From Galbibacter sp. BG1 (GTDB lineage Bacteria; Bacteroidota; Bacteroidia; Flavobacteriales; Flavobacteriaceae): a stretch of 64,000 nucleotides of DNA. The notes beneath the pieces are model-generated. The model did no database searches. It worked only from the letters and a program-made list of their open reading frames with translations, and was not told the origin of the DNA. How positions within the stretch are numbered: the stretch's first letter is position 1; the number at the start of each line of letters is the position of its first letter. The translations under genes were made by a program, and so were the position numbers. Below are positions 17,852 to 26,978 of the stretch, in pieces. The DNA lies in the NCBI RefSeq assembly GCF_013391805.1, contig NZ_CP058364.1, positions 3,415,501 to 3,479,500 on the forward strand, written 5' to 3'.

Positions 17852-18912
17852 TCTCAACATTAAAAAAATTGATTCCACTTTCCTATAAAGAAAAAACCAT
17901 TCTTTACCGGGAGGCTATCACCAACCAAAATTATAAGCATTTAAAAAATACCAAGAAAGTATTCGTTTTTATGGCTGCTGATTATAAAAATATTGGTGAT
18001 GCTGCAATTACTTATGCACAGGTTGCAATGCTAAGAACTTGTTTTCCAAAACATGAAGTAATTGAAATTCCGCTTAAGAAATCATTTACCGATTTATTGG
18101 CCATTAAAAAGGTCATTAACCCAGAAGATATCATTACTACCATTGGCGGCGGTAATATGGGAGATACCTATTATGGCTTAGAACGCATCCGTCAACAAAT
18201 TGTAAAAACATTTCCTAAAAATAGGGTAATTGCCTTTCCACAATCCTATAGTTTTAGAGAGCAGGAAAGTAATTCTACCATCCACACCGCTAAAAAAATA
18301 TACCAAGCGCACGACAACTTGTTAGTTTTAATTCGGGATCAATCTTCTCTAGCAAAAATGAAATCTCAATTCCAAAACCTGGATTTGGCTTTAAGTCCCG
18401 ACATTGTTTTAACATTAGACCTAAGTGAACCAAAGTATGCTAGAATGGGCATTTTACTTATGCTAAGAGACGATGTGGAGAGCGCCTTAAATGATGATGA
18501 AAAGGAAATTATTAAAAATGTAGCCTTTAATCACGATGATAACATTACGGTTTCTGATACTTCCCATCATAAAAACATGGCAAATTCCAAATATCGTAAT
18601 AGAGCATTTCTAGATTTCATAAATACCATAAAACAACACTCTATTGTAATAACCGATAGACTGCACGGTGTCATCTTTGCCTACATTACCAAAACTCCCT
18701 GCATCGCCATTAACAGTAAAAACAGCAAAGTAAAAAATGCCATAAACAGCTATATAAAATGCGATTATATAAGGCTTATGGAACAAGTGGATATTGAAGA
18801 ATTACGTGGCCATCTCAATTATTTTGAAGCCACAAATCAAATTAATTTTTCCAATAAGACCAAAGAGTATTTTAAAGAAGTAAAAAAGATTATTAAAAAT
18901 GAAAACCGATAA
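17848..18912 (+). CDS. Polysaccharide pyruvyl transferase family protein (first copy)
   Basis: Members transfer pyruvate from phosphoenolpyruvate onto hexoses as a ketal, adding negative charge to the polymer. The 354-residue protein has the glycine-rich N-terminal segment AADYKNIGDAAITYAQ, the TTIGGGNMGDTY motif and the C-terminal TDRLHGVIFAYI motif of the CsaB/WcaK superfamily. It overlaps the flippase by 4 bases (ATGA) and the next gene by 14. A second copy lies at 22080-23147 with the same motifs at matching positions, so the two are paralogs within one operon. Acceptor sugar and linkage cannot be deduced. Confidence 0.9.
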   Translation: MISTLKKLIPLSYKEKTILYREAITNQNYKHLKNTKKVFVFMAADYKNIGDAAITYAQVAMLRTCFPKHEVIEIPLKKSFTDLLAIKKVINPEDIITTIGGGNMGDTYYGLERIRQQIVKTFPKNRVIAFPQSYSFREQESNSTIHTAKKIYQAHDNLLVLIRDQSSLAKMKSQFQNLDLALSPDIVLTLDLSEPKYARMGILLMLRDDVESALNDDEKEIIKNVAFNHDDNITVSDTSHHKNMANSKYRNRAFLDFINTIKQHSIVITDRLHGVIFAYITKTPCIAINSKNSKVKNAINSYIKCDYIRLMEQVDIEELRGHLNYFEATNQINFSNKTKEYFKEVKKIIKNENR

Positions 18913-19906
18913 AATTTCAATCATTGTTCCCATTTACAACAGCGAAGCATTTTTGCGGCGTTGTTTCGATTCCATATTGGAGCAAACCTACACAAATTAT
19001 GAAGTTTTATTGATTGATGATGGCTCTACCGATACTTCTAAAGAAATATGTGAAGAATATCTAATAAAAGACAAACGCTTTACCTATTTTTTTAAAACCA
19101 ATGGAGGCTTGTCTTCTGCCCGTAATTATGGAATTAAAAAAGCCAATGGCTCTTTTATTTTCTTTTTAGATAGTGACGATTTTATCGTCAACAATGCGCT
19201 GACCATTTGCCATGCCACAGCCACTAACAATAATTTAGAGCTCCTAAACTTTGGCTATCAATATCATAAAAACGGTCATATCTCTCCTTTTTACTCCTCT
19301 TTACCAAAAGGTAGAATTATAGATCACTTTGAAATTTTAGAAATTTTAAAAGAAGACACCCTCGGCAATAGGTTGCTATGGTTCAGCTGGTCTTATTTTT
19401 ATAAAACCTCTTTTTTAAAAGAAAACAATTTACTTTTTAATGAAAAGGTTCTTTTGGGGGAAGATTCAGACTTCAATCTGAGATGTCTTTTAACATGCCG
19501 TGGTGTTTACAGTATTGAAGCGCCCCTCTATTGCTATGTTTATAATCCAAATTCCTTAACCCAGACCAACTACAAATCGAACTTACTGGAAAAATATTCA
19601 TCGCAGTTTAATGCCCGTTTAAATGTGTATAACGACTTTAAGCTGAATGATGACGCCTATAAAAAAGATATTTCCCGTAATTATATAGAACACGCACTTT
19701 TTGAACTTATTCATAACGAAAAAAACAATAACGAGAACACCAAATTATCTGCTTTTTTAGCAAAAATAAGAGCCACTCCCATGTTTGAGTTTTGTGCGAA
19801 GCATTATTCCTTTTCAACCAATTGTCCGCCTAAAAAGAAACTTTTCTCACAGTTTTTCGTATGGAAACAAACCAAACTTCTGAGTTTATTAATCAAATCC
19901 GTTTAG
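18899..19906 (+). CDS. Glycosyltransferase family 2 protein
   Basis: This GT-A fold inverting glycosyltransferase of 335 residues probably adds one sugar to the repeat unit on the cytoplasmic face. It has VPIYNSEAFL at the N-terminus, LIDDGSTD for nucleotide binding, the GGLSSARNYGI segment and the DxD-like FLDSDDF. A later GEDSDFNLRC stretch fits the catalytic-base region. It starts 14 bases inside the preceding pyruvyl transferase gene. Donor and acceptor are unknown. Confidence 0.9.
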   Translation: MKTDKISIIVPIYNSEAFLRRCFDSILEQTYTNYEVLLIDDGSTDTSKEICEEYLIKDKRFTYFFKTNGGLSSARNYGIKKANGSFIFFLDSDDFIVNNALTICHATATNNNLELLNFGYQYHKNGHISPFYSSLPKGRIIDHFEILEILKEDTLGNRLLWFSWSYFYKTSFLKENNLLFNEKVLLGEDSDFNLRCLLTCRGVYSIEAPLYCYVYNPNSLTQTNYKSNLLEKYSSQFNARLNVYNDFKLNDDAYKKDISRNYIEHALFELIHNEKNNNENTKLSAFLAKIRATPMFEFCAKHYSFSTNCPPKKKLFSQFFVWKQTKLLSLLIKSV

Positions 19907-19910
19907 ACCG

Positions 19911-21059
19911 ATGAAGCCAACCAAACCAACCATATTGTTTGTTCATCCAGATTTGAGAGGTGGCGGCGCTGAAAAAGTGCTTGTTAATCTTTTAAATACC
20001 ATGGATACCTCTAAATACGACATCACACTTCTCACCTATTTTGAGGAAGGGGTGAATAGAAAAAATTTGAATCCGGATATAAAACAGGAATTTATTTTTA
20101 AAAAAGTATTTCGCGGTTGGTCCGTAGTGCAAAAATTGTTTACTCCAAAACAACTTTATCAACTGTTCATAAAAAAAGAATATAATGTTGTAATCGCCTA
20201 TTTAGAAGGAGTTCCAACTAGAATGGTCAGCGGTTGCCCATTTAAAAATACCAAGCTTATTTCATGGCTTCATATCGATTTAAAAAATTTTGGAATTGAA
20301 AAGGTGTTTCGTTCTAAAAACGAAATGGAAAAATGTTATCTAAGGTTAGATGAAGTCGTTGCCGTTTCAAAGCGATCCTTGGCTTCCCTTTTTGAAGAAG
20401 TGGAATTCCCTAAGGAAAAGGGGCGCGTAATACATAATGTTGTGGATACTAGGGAAATCATCAAAAAAAGTAAAGAGCCGGTTACTGATATTGTTTTTGA
20501 TGAACATACCATAAACTTATGTTCCGTCGGAAGGCTAAACCGACAAAAAGGTTACCAAAGACTCATTGAAGTAATGTCAGAACTCACAAAAACCTATAAA
20601 AACATTCATTTATATATTATTGGTAAAGGAGAGCTCCAACAAGAACTGGAAATGCTTATAAAACATCATAAAATGGAAAATCATGTGAGTCTATTAGGGT
20701 TTCAGTCCAATCCTTTAAAATATGTTAGAAATGCAGATCTATTTGTTTGTTCCTCTTTTGAAGAAGGGTACAGCACAGCGGTAACCGAATCCATAATTCT
20801 GGGAACTCCTGTGCTAACCACAGCCTGTGCGGGTATGGATGAACTTTTGGATAATGGAGAGGTGGGGATGATTGTAGAAAACTCCAAAAAAGGATTACTA
20901 AACGGTTTCGAAGCGATCCTGAAAAACGAAGAGCTTTTAAAAAGCTATAAAGAAAAAACCCTAGCGAAGTCCAGTAAAATAGTGCATAACAATAATGGAT
21001 TGCTTGTGGAAGCCCTTATAGAAGAGCAACTCCATCAATTAGAAACATCCTACGCTTAA
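19911..21059 (+). CDS. Glycosyltransferase family 4 protein
   Basis: This retaining GT-B fold transferase has 382 residues. The N-terminal acceptor domain contains HPDLRGGGAEKVLVNLL. The C-terminal donor domain begins with CSVGRLNRQKGYQRLIE and carries the E-x7-E signature in EEGYSTAVTE followed by LGTPVLTT. It begins 4 bases after the GT2 stop and ends 1 base before the next ATG. The role is one step of repeat-unit assembly, with sugar specificity unknown. Confidence 0.91.
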   Translation: MKPTKPTILFVHPDLRGGGAEKVLVNLLNTMDTSKYDITLLTYFEEGVNRKNLNPDIKQEFIFKKVFRGWSVVQKLFTPKQLYQLFIKKEYNVVIAYLEGVPTRMVSGCPFKNTKLISWLHIDLKNFGIEKVFRSKNEMEKCYLRLDEVVAVSKRSLASLFEEVEFPKEKGRVIHNVVDTREIIKKSKEPVTDIVFDEHTINLCSVGRLNRQKGYQRLIEVMSELTKTYKNIHLYIIGKGELQQELEMLIKHHKMENHVSLLGFQSNPLKYVRNADLFVCSSFEEGYSTAVTESIILGTPVLTTACAGMDELLDNGEVGMIVENSKKGLLNGFEAILKNEELLKSYKEKTLAKSSKIVHNNNGLLVEALIEEQLHQLETSYA

Positions 21060-21060
21060 A

Positions 21061-22098
21061 ATGACTCCTAAAGAAACCAAGATGAACTCTTTCGTAAGTA
21101 TAATAATGCCTGTTTACAATGTAGAAGATTATATTGAAAAGGCTATTGAAAGCGTAATAAATCAGACTTATAAAAATTTTGAGCTTTTAATTATAGACGA
21201 TGGGTCTCCAGATGAAAGTATTGCCAAAGCAATTACATTTCAACAAAAAGATCCACGGATTGAAATTTTTCACAAAAAAAATGGAGGCTTATCCGATGCT
21301 AGAAATTATGGGTTAGAAAAATCCAAAGGAGAATTTATCTATTTCCTGGACAGCGACGATTGGATTGAACCAGATCTTTTAGAGAAGTGCATAAAAAGTG
21401 TAGCCAACCCCCAAAATGACGTGGTTGTTTTCGGCTATCACTTAGATACCGTAGATAATGATGATAAGTTAATTCATAACGAAAAAATGTATTCAAATTC
21501 CATAACCATCACACAAGAAAACGCGAAAGACGTAAAAATTGATGATACTTTATTGAATTTGATAGGCTATGCGTGGAACAAGCTTTATCGCGCAAGTTTA
21601 CTTAAAGATCATGATTTATTTTTTGAGAAGGGTACATCTTTAATTGAAGATATTCTCTTTAACACACAAGTCTATAAAAAAGCGGTACAAATCCAGTTCA
21701 TACCAAATGCTCTGTATCACTATATAAACCGCCAAAGGGAAACATTAATAAAAACGTTTCATAAAGATGCTTACCAATTGATTTTAAAAAAACACTACAG
21801 TCTAAAATCTTTACTAGATCATTGGGGTTTTGAAGGCAGAAAAAGAAATAGAATTCTGGCCCAAAGCATTGTTTTAGGGATAAAATACGCCATAAGCAAT
21901 CTATTATCCTATAACAATAACTTAAGTGCTAAGGAAAAAAGGGATTATATAAATTATATCTATCAACACAAGGAAACCAAAAAATACATTGACTTCTATA
22001 CACCAAAAACCAAGAGTGATATTATCTATAAGAAATTAATAAAATATAGGCTTGTAGCACTCACAATCTATTTGAAATCATGGAAAAAGGCAGCTTAG
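21061..22098 (+). CDS. Glycosyltransferase family 2 protein
   Basis: This GT2 enzyme of 345 residues has IIMPVYNVEDYI, IIDDGSPDES, GGLSDARNYGL and FLDSDDW in the expected order. The ATG at 21061 directly follows the previous stop. A second ATG at 21082 gives the more usual short N-terminus (MNSFVSIIMPVYN) and may be the true start. The C-terminal half is rich in K and Y and shows no further known domain. It overlaps the next gene by 19 bases. It is closely similar in layout to the enzymes at 18899 and 24251. Confidence 0.9.
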   Translation: MTPKETKMNSFVSIIMPVYNVEDYIEKAIESVINQTYKNFELLIIDDGSPDESIAKAITFQQKDPRIEIFHKKNGGLSDARNYGLEKSKGEFIYFLDSDDWIEPDLLEKCIKSVANPQNDVVVFGYHLDTVDNDDKLIHNEKMYSNSITITQENAKDVKIDDTLLNLIGYAWNKLYRASLLKDHDLFFEKGTSLIEDILFNTQVYKKAVQIQFIPNALYHYINRQRETLIKTFHKDAYQLILKKHYSLKSLLDHWGFEGRKRNRILAQSIVLGIKYAISNLLSYNNNLSAKEKRDYINYIYQHKETKKYIDFYTPKTKSDIIYKKLIKYRLVALTIYLKSWKKAA

Positions 22099-23147
22099 TA
22101 AAAAAACTAAAAAGAAGTATTCCGTTTGAAACCAAAATACAACTTCGCTTAACACAATTGAAATTCACGTCCAAGCAGCAGTTCTTTAAATTGAATAGCA
22201 AAAAACGGCGGATTTTTATATTTCTAGCAGCAGATTATGGCAATTTGGGAGATGTGGCCATTACCTATGCACAACATAAATTTCTAAAACAAACTTATCC
22301 CGATTGTCAAGTTATTGAAATACCAATTAGCAAAACACTGCAGGGAATTGTACAGGTAAAAAAAATTATCAGTTCCAAAGATATTATAACCACGGTTGGA
22401 GGTGGCAACATGGGCGATTTATATCATCAAATTGAATACTTCAGACAATTGGTTATTGAGAATTTCCCAAAAAACAAAATCATTTCGTTCCCACAAACCA
22501 TAGATTTTTCAACTTCCAAAGAAGGAAAAATAAAATTATCCACGGCTATAAAAGTATATTCAAACCACAAGGATCTCTCTTTAATAGCCAGAGAACAAAA
22601 ATCTTATGATTTTTTCAAAAAACACTTCAACAATAATGTCATCCTGTTGCCAGACATGGTAACTACTTTAGACAGGTCTCTACCAAGATATGAAAGAAAC
22701 GGGGTACTTATATGCCTCCGGAATGACAAAGAAAGGAAACTTTCGGAAGCACAAAATGAAGCTTTGGTAACATTTATAAAAGATACATTTTCTAGGGTGG
22801 AATTTTATGACACCCATGTGGGCGGACAAAAACTCAGCATGAAATCCAAACTGACCTCATTGTTTAAAATTTGGGACGAATTTAAACAAGCAGAATTGGT
22901 TATTACAGATCGTTTGCATGGCATGATATTCTGCCATATAACCAATACCCCTGCCTTAGTGTTTTTAAACAACAATCATAAAATAGTCCAATCTTTCGAG
23001 TGGATTAAGCACAATCCCAGAATTAAACTGGTAAAAGAATATCGCTTGGAAGAAATTCCTTCACAAATTAACGGGCTTTTAAAGGCTTCAGAAAATACAA
23101 AAGTGTCTCTTTTGGATTCCTACAAGAATTTTAAAACCATCGTTTAA
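22080..23147 (+). CDS. Polysaccharide pyruvyl transferase family protein (second copy)
   Basis: This 355-residue member of the CsaB/WcaK-like superfamily has AADYGNLGDVAITYAQ, ITTVGGGNMGDLYHQIEYFRQ and the C-terminal ITDRLHGMIFCHI motif. Those segments match the protein at 17848 almost residue for residue, while the rest is diverged. It starts 19 bases inside the preceding GT2 gene and ends 4 bases before the polymerase gene. Two copies suggest either two modified residues per repeat or that one copy has a different acid donor. Confidence 0.9.
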   Translation: MEKGSLVKKLKRSIPFETKIQLRLTQLKFTSKQQFFKLNSKKRRIFIFLAADYGNLGDVAITYAQHKFLKQTYPDCQVIEIPISKTLQGIVQVKKIISSKDIITTVGGGNMGDLYHQIEYFRQLVIENFPKNKIISFPQTIDFSTSKEGKIKLSTAIKVYSNHKDLSLIAREQKSYDFFKKHFNNNVILLPDMVTTLDRSLPRYERNGVLICLRNDKERKLSEAQNEALVTFIKDTFSRVEFYDTHVGGQKLSMKSKLTSLFKIWDEFKQAELVITDRLHGMIFCHITNTPALVFLNNNHKIVQSFEWIKHNPRIKLVKEYRLEEIPSQINGLLKASENTKVSLLDSYKNFKTIV

Positions 23148-23151
23148 ACTT

Positions 23152-24249
23152 ATGTTGGATCTCTTCCCTATAGAATCTTATGGCGTTGTATGGTACAACA
23201 TTCAATTGTTTGTAATCTTTCTCACGGTTTTACACACGCAGGTAATGGATTATAACGATAAACGTATGCATCAATACCTTGCAATTATTGGGTGGCCCTA
23301 CGCTTTATTTGTTCTCCTTTATTTAGGATTAAGACCTATAAGCGGTAAGTTTATCGACATGACCACATATGCCTATATGTTTTACAGGGAAACCGTGGGA
23401 AGCCCTATTGATATGGGAAGCGATTATGCTTTTACTTTACTCTTAAAATTCTCTGCCTTCATAACCAACGTTAATGGCTTTTTCTTTATTTGTGCCTGTC
23501 TTTATGTAATTCCGCTTGTTTTGGCTTGTAGAAAGCTCTTTAAACATTTCTGGATCTATTGCTTTATTGCTTTGGTAGCCTCCTTTTCTTTTTATACCTA
23601 CGGTGTTAATGGCATACGAAACGGTATGGCCACTTCCATTTTTATTTTGGGGATCGCCTTCTATAAAAAGCCAGTGGTCTCAGCCATATTTATAGTAATT
23701 GCATGTAGCTTTCATCAGTCTATGTATTTACCTACGGCTGCCTATATCGCTACGTATTTTTTAAAAAATCCGAAACTTTATTTAATAGGTTGGATGGTTG
23801 CTATCCCACTTTCCCTAGTATTCGGTTCTCTTTTTATAACATTGTTTACAAGCCTAGGCTTTGCAGATGATCGTCTAAACCAGTACCTATTGAGCGAAGC
23901 AGACAAAGAAGCTTTTTCCAGTACGGGATTTAGGTGGGACTTTTTAATCTACAGTGCCACTGGAACTTTTGCTGGCTGGTATTTTATTTTTAAACAGAAA
24001 TTTACAGATACCCTTTACCACCGTATTTATGGAACATTTTTAATTGCCAATGCATTCTGGATATTGGTCATTAAAGCTAATTTCAGCAATCGTTTCGCTT
24101 ATTTATCATGGTTTTTATTGGCCTTGGTAATTTTTTACCCTTTTCTGAAGAAAAAGTTTTTCCATTACCAGCATCAAGTTTTTGGCATTGTATTGCTGTT
24201 GTACTTCTCCTTCACCTATGTTTTAACTGTTGTAAGAACAAATATTTAA
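23152..24249 (+). CDS. EpsG-like polysaccharide polymerase (Wzy role)
   Basis: This integral membrane protein of 365 residues has about ten hydrophobic helices. The central motif YGVNGIRNGMATSIFILG, followed by CSFHQSMYL, is the arginine/histidine signature of the EpsG/Wzy_C-like family, which joins flipped repeat units in the periplasm. It lies between a pyruvyl transferase and a GT2 gene in the rightward block, with gaps of 4 and 1 bases. It is the only candidate polymerase in the locus, which strengthens the assignment. Confidence 0.87.
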   Translation: MLDLFPIESYGVVWYNIQLFVIFLTVLHTQVMDYNDKRMHQYLAIIGWPYALFVLLYLGLRPISGKFIDMTTYAYMFYRETVGSPIDMGSDYAFTLLLKFSAFITNVNGFFFICACLYVIPLVLACRKLFKHFWIYCFIALVASFSFYTYGVNGIRNGMATSIFILGIAFYKKPVVSAIFIVIACSFHQSMYLPTAAYIATYFLKNPKLYLIGWMVAIPLSLVFGSLFITLFTSLGFADDRLNQYLLSEADKEAFSSTGFRWDFLIYSATGTFAGWYFIFKQKFTDTLYHRIYGTFLIANAFWILVIKANFSNRFAYLSWFLLALVIFYPFLKKKFFHYQHQVFGIVLLLYFSFTYVLTVVRTNI

Positions 24250-24250
24250 A

Positions 24251-25228
24251 ATGAAGCTAACTATCGTCATACCTGTTTATAATGTTGAAAAATATATTGA
24301 AAGATGTATTAAGTCTGCTTTAGATCAAGGTCTTTCCGAAGATATCTATGAAATTTTAATTATCGATGATGAATCTCCAGACAATAGTATGAAGATCGTA
24401 CATAAAATAGCTGAAAACAGCCCTGCTCTTCGGGTAATTTCACAAAAAAACAAAGGTTTGGGAGGGGCCAGGAATACTGGGATAAAAAATGCTTTTGGCG
24501 ATTACATTTTGTTTTTGGATTCCGACGATTATTTAAATCCGAATGTGCTGAATAATCTATTAAAAATTGGCTTAGAGAATCAGTTGGATATTTTGGATTT
24601 TGGTGCAAGAGGCGTAAATGAAAAAGGTGAAACTGTATACACTGTTGAACATCTCTTGAGAAGTAAGGTTTCAGATGGACCAAATTATTTTAAAGATGGT
24701 TTTCATCAATCTGCTTGTGTTAGACTTTATAAACGTGATTTTCTATTGGAGAACAAGTTGATTTTCCGTGAAAAAGTATATGTAGAAGATGTGGAATTTA
24801 ACTTTAAAGCCGTTTTTTTAGCCAAAAGGATCATTGCTACCAATATGATTATTTCCAACTTTGTTCAAACGACAGGTTCGATAACTAGAAGTAGCAATTC
24901 AGAAAAAAACAAAAAACTTATTTTAGACATTCTGGATGCCATAAAAAGAATAGATCGGTTTAGTAAAGAGGTAATTACTAAAAAATCCGTTGCCTATGGC
25001 AAAGCACGGGAGAAAGTAAACGAGCAGACGATTACGCTTCTTAAAATCCTATTTTTAAAAAGTAAAGATTTAAGCCTTTTCAACCAAGTGGTTGGCGAAC
25101 TGAAATGCATGAACCTATATCCCTCCAAGTTCAGATCTAAAAATAGAAAAAGACAACTTTTTAAAGTTTTCTCCAACAATGGTTGGTTTTATTCCCAATG
25201 TTACAAACTTAAAAGAGCTGTTACATGA
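24251..25228 (+). CDS. Glycosyltransferase family 2 protein
   Basis: This GT2 enzyme of 325 residues has IPVYNVEKYIERC, IIDDESPDNS (Glu in place of the usual Gly), GLGGARNTGI and FLDSDDY. A later YVEDVEFNFKA segment matches the catalytic-base region. The C-terminus is basic. It starts 1 base after the polymerase gene and overlaps the following GT4 by 4 bases, so it is translated as part of the same operon. The DES variation is conservative and does not suggest loss of activity. Confidence 0.89.
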   Translation: MKLTIVIPVYNVEKYIERCIKSALDQGLSEDIYEILIIDDESPDNSMKIVHKIAENSPALRVISQKNKGLGGARNTGIKNAFGDYILFLDSDDYLNPNVLNNLLKIGLENQLDILDFGARGVNEKGETVYTVEHLLRSKVSDGPNYFKDGFHQSACVRLYKRDFLLENKLIFREKVYVEDVEFNFKAVFLAKRIIATNMIISNFVQTTGSITRSSNSEKNKKLILDILDAIKRIDRFSKEVITKKSVAYGKAREKVNEQTITLLKILFLKSKDLSLFNQVVGELKCMNLYPSKFRSKNRKRQLFKVFSNNGWFYSQCYKLKRAVT

Positions 25229-26376
25229 AACCAAAATTTCTATTAATCACCACTGTTCCGCAATCCCTCAATTTTTTTAAGGGACAATTACAAGTGCTTA
25301 AAAGTAAGTTCGACATAGAGGTTGCATCCAGTCCTGGAGAGCGATTAGAGAGTTTTAAAGAAAATGAAAAGGTAAAAGTACATCCCATTGTAATTAAAAG
25401 GGAAATATCTCTGTTTTCTGATATTAAAAGTCTTTTTAAACTATACCTGCTCATTACAAAAATAAATCCCGTCATCGTACATGGAAACACTCCAAAGGGA
25501 GGTTTATTGAGTATGCTCGCTTCATATTTTAACAACACCCCCATTAGAATTTATTTTTTACACGGTCTTCGTTATGAAGGGACAAATGGGATGAAGAGGA
25601 AATTTTTAAAAGTTATGGAATCGATCGCTTGTTCTTGTGCCACTCATATTTTTTCCGTGAGTTACGGAGTAAAGCAAACCGCCATTAAAGATACTCTTAC
25701 AAATAAAGAAATTTCGATTATTGGAAATGGAAGCATTAACGGCATAGACACCCAATTATTTAATCCAGACAACATATCACTCCCAAAAATTGAAGGCTTC
25801 GATACTGAAAATGTCTCCATTATTTTTGGGTACGTTGGGAGATTGGTTGGAGACAAGGGCACCAATGAATTGATAAACGCTTTCTGTAAAGTACATGAAG
25901 AAAATCCAACCATAAGACTTCTCATTGTCGGCTTATTTGAAGAAATTCAAGATCCCGTAACTTTTGATACAAAGGAAAAAATAAAAACACACCCAGGTAT
26001 CGTGCACGTAGGTTACCAAAAAGATGTAAAACCCTTTTTAAAGCTCATGGATGTTTTTGTTTTCCCTTCTTATCGGGAAGGTTTTGGAATCGTATTAATG
26101 GAAGCCGCTGCCATGAGAACGCCAGCAATAGCCTCAAATATATCGGGATGTAACGAAATTGTAAAAAGTGGTCACAACGGACTCCTAATAGCCCCTCGAA
26201 AAACCCAGGAGGTAATCAACGGACTTCAATTTTTTATACAAAACCCGGATAAAATTAAAGAAATGGGAGCGCAAGCAAGAGCATTTATTCAAGCGAAATA
26301 CGAACAAAAACAAGTATGGGCGAATTCTTTAGATGCCTATGTTTCTATTTATCATGATTTTCAATCCAAAAAATAA
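25225..26376 (+). CDS. Glycosyltransferase family 4 protein
   Basis: This GT-B retaining transferase of 383 residues is probably the last sugar-adding enzyme of the capsule block. The N-terminal domain has VIVHGNTPKGGLLSMLAS and YFLHGLRYEG. The donor domain has FGYVGRLVGDKGTNELI and the E-x7-E pair in REGFGIVLMEAAAM. Its N-terminal half resembles enzymes of the PglA/WcfN kind. It overlaps the GT2 gene by 4 bases. The downstream gap of about 100 bases before the copper genes has no obvious terminator. Confidence 0.91.
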   Translation: MKPKFLLITTVPQSLNFFKGQLQVLKSKFDIEVASSPGERLESFKENEKVKVHPIVIKREISLFSDIKSLFKLYLLITKINPVIVHGNTPKGGLLSMLASYFNNTPIRIYFLHGLRYEGTNGMKRKFLKVMESIACSCATHIFSVSYGVKQTAIKDTLTNKEISIIGNGSINGIDTQLFNPDNISLPKIEGFDTENVSIIFGYVGRLVGDKGTNELINAFCKVHEENPTIRLLIVGLFEEIQDPVTFDTKEKIKTHPGIVHVGYQKDVKPFLKLMDVFVFPSYREGFGIVLMEAAAMRTPAIASNISGCNEIVKSGHNGLLIAPRKTQEVINGLQFFIQNPDKIKEMGAQARAFIQAKYEQKQVWANSLDAYVSIYHDFQSKK

Positions 26377-26458
26377 GCATTGAAAACCAATTATCCTGCC
26401 AATACCCATTTGAAAAGAAGGAAAGCAAAGAAATTTTAAATTCAAAAGCATTTTTTTG

Positions 26459-26466
26459 TAATTTTG
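26459..26466 (+). promoter_or_regulatory. Candidate -7 element for the metal-efflux block
   Basis: TAATTTTG fits TAnnTTTG and ends 8 bases before the ATG at 26475. The transcript would be nearly leaderless. No TTG is found at -33, so either an activator is needed or the element is fortuitous. Confidence 0.35.
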
Positions 26467-26474
26467 TAAAAGCA

Positions 26475-26888
26475 ATGAAAATATTTTTCAGCAAAATAGT
26501 ATCCTGTTTAATGGCACTTGTAGTGCTTTTATCTACTACCTCTTTTACGGTAGACATGCACTATTGCGGAAATGATTTAGTTGATGTAGCGCTCTTAAAA
26601 CCCGCGGAAAACTGTGGTATGGAAATGCAAGATTCTTCCAGTGATGAAGAAAAAGTTGCCAAAAGTAACTGCTGCACCGACGAACACATTGTGGTAGAAG
26701 GGCAAAAGGAACTTAAATCTTCTTTTGAAAAACTCACTTTCCATCAACAAACAATATTAGTTTCCTATGTTTTGACTTCTTTAAATTTATTTGAAGGACT
26801 TCAGCAAAACATAGTCCCATTTAAAGATTACATCCCCCCTATTTTGGTCTCGGAAATCCAGCTCGAGAATCAAACTTTCCTTATTTGA
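26475..26888 (+). CDS. HYC_CC_PP family protein, metal-associated
   Basis: This 137-residue protein has an N-terminal signal-like helix (residues 8-25). The three signatures that give the family its name are all present: HYC at 29-31, CC at 66-67 and PP at 121-122. Another cysteine (NCGMEMQ, residue 47) and methionines near it fit soft-metal binding. It begins the block that encodes the RND pump, TolC, DUF3347 protein, permease and P1B-ATPase, so a periplasmic copper-handling role is likely but inferred only from context. The biochemical function of the family is not established to my knowledge. Confidence 0.88.
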   Translation: MKIFFSKIVSCLMALVVLLSTTSFTVDMHYCGNDLVDVALLKPAENCGMEMQDSSSDEEKVAKSNCCTDEHIVVEGQKELKSSFEKLTFHQQTILVSYVLTSLNLFEGLQQNIVPFKDYIPPILVSEIQLENQTFLI

Positions 26889-26978
26889 TATTTTAGATAT
26901 TTTATGTTTTAGCAATACGCTTTCTGGAGCTATTCCAAAGGTGAATCCATATTCGTAATCTATTTAAAACTCTAAGAA

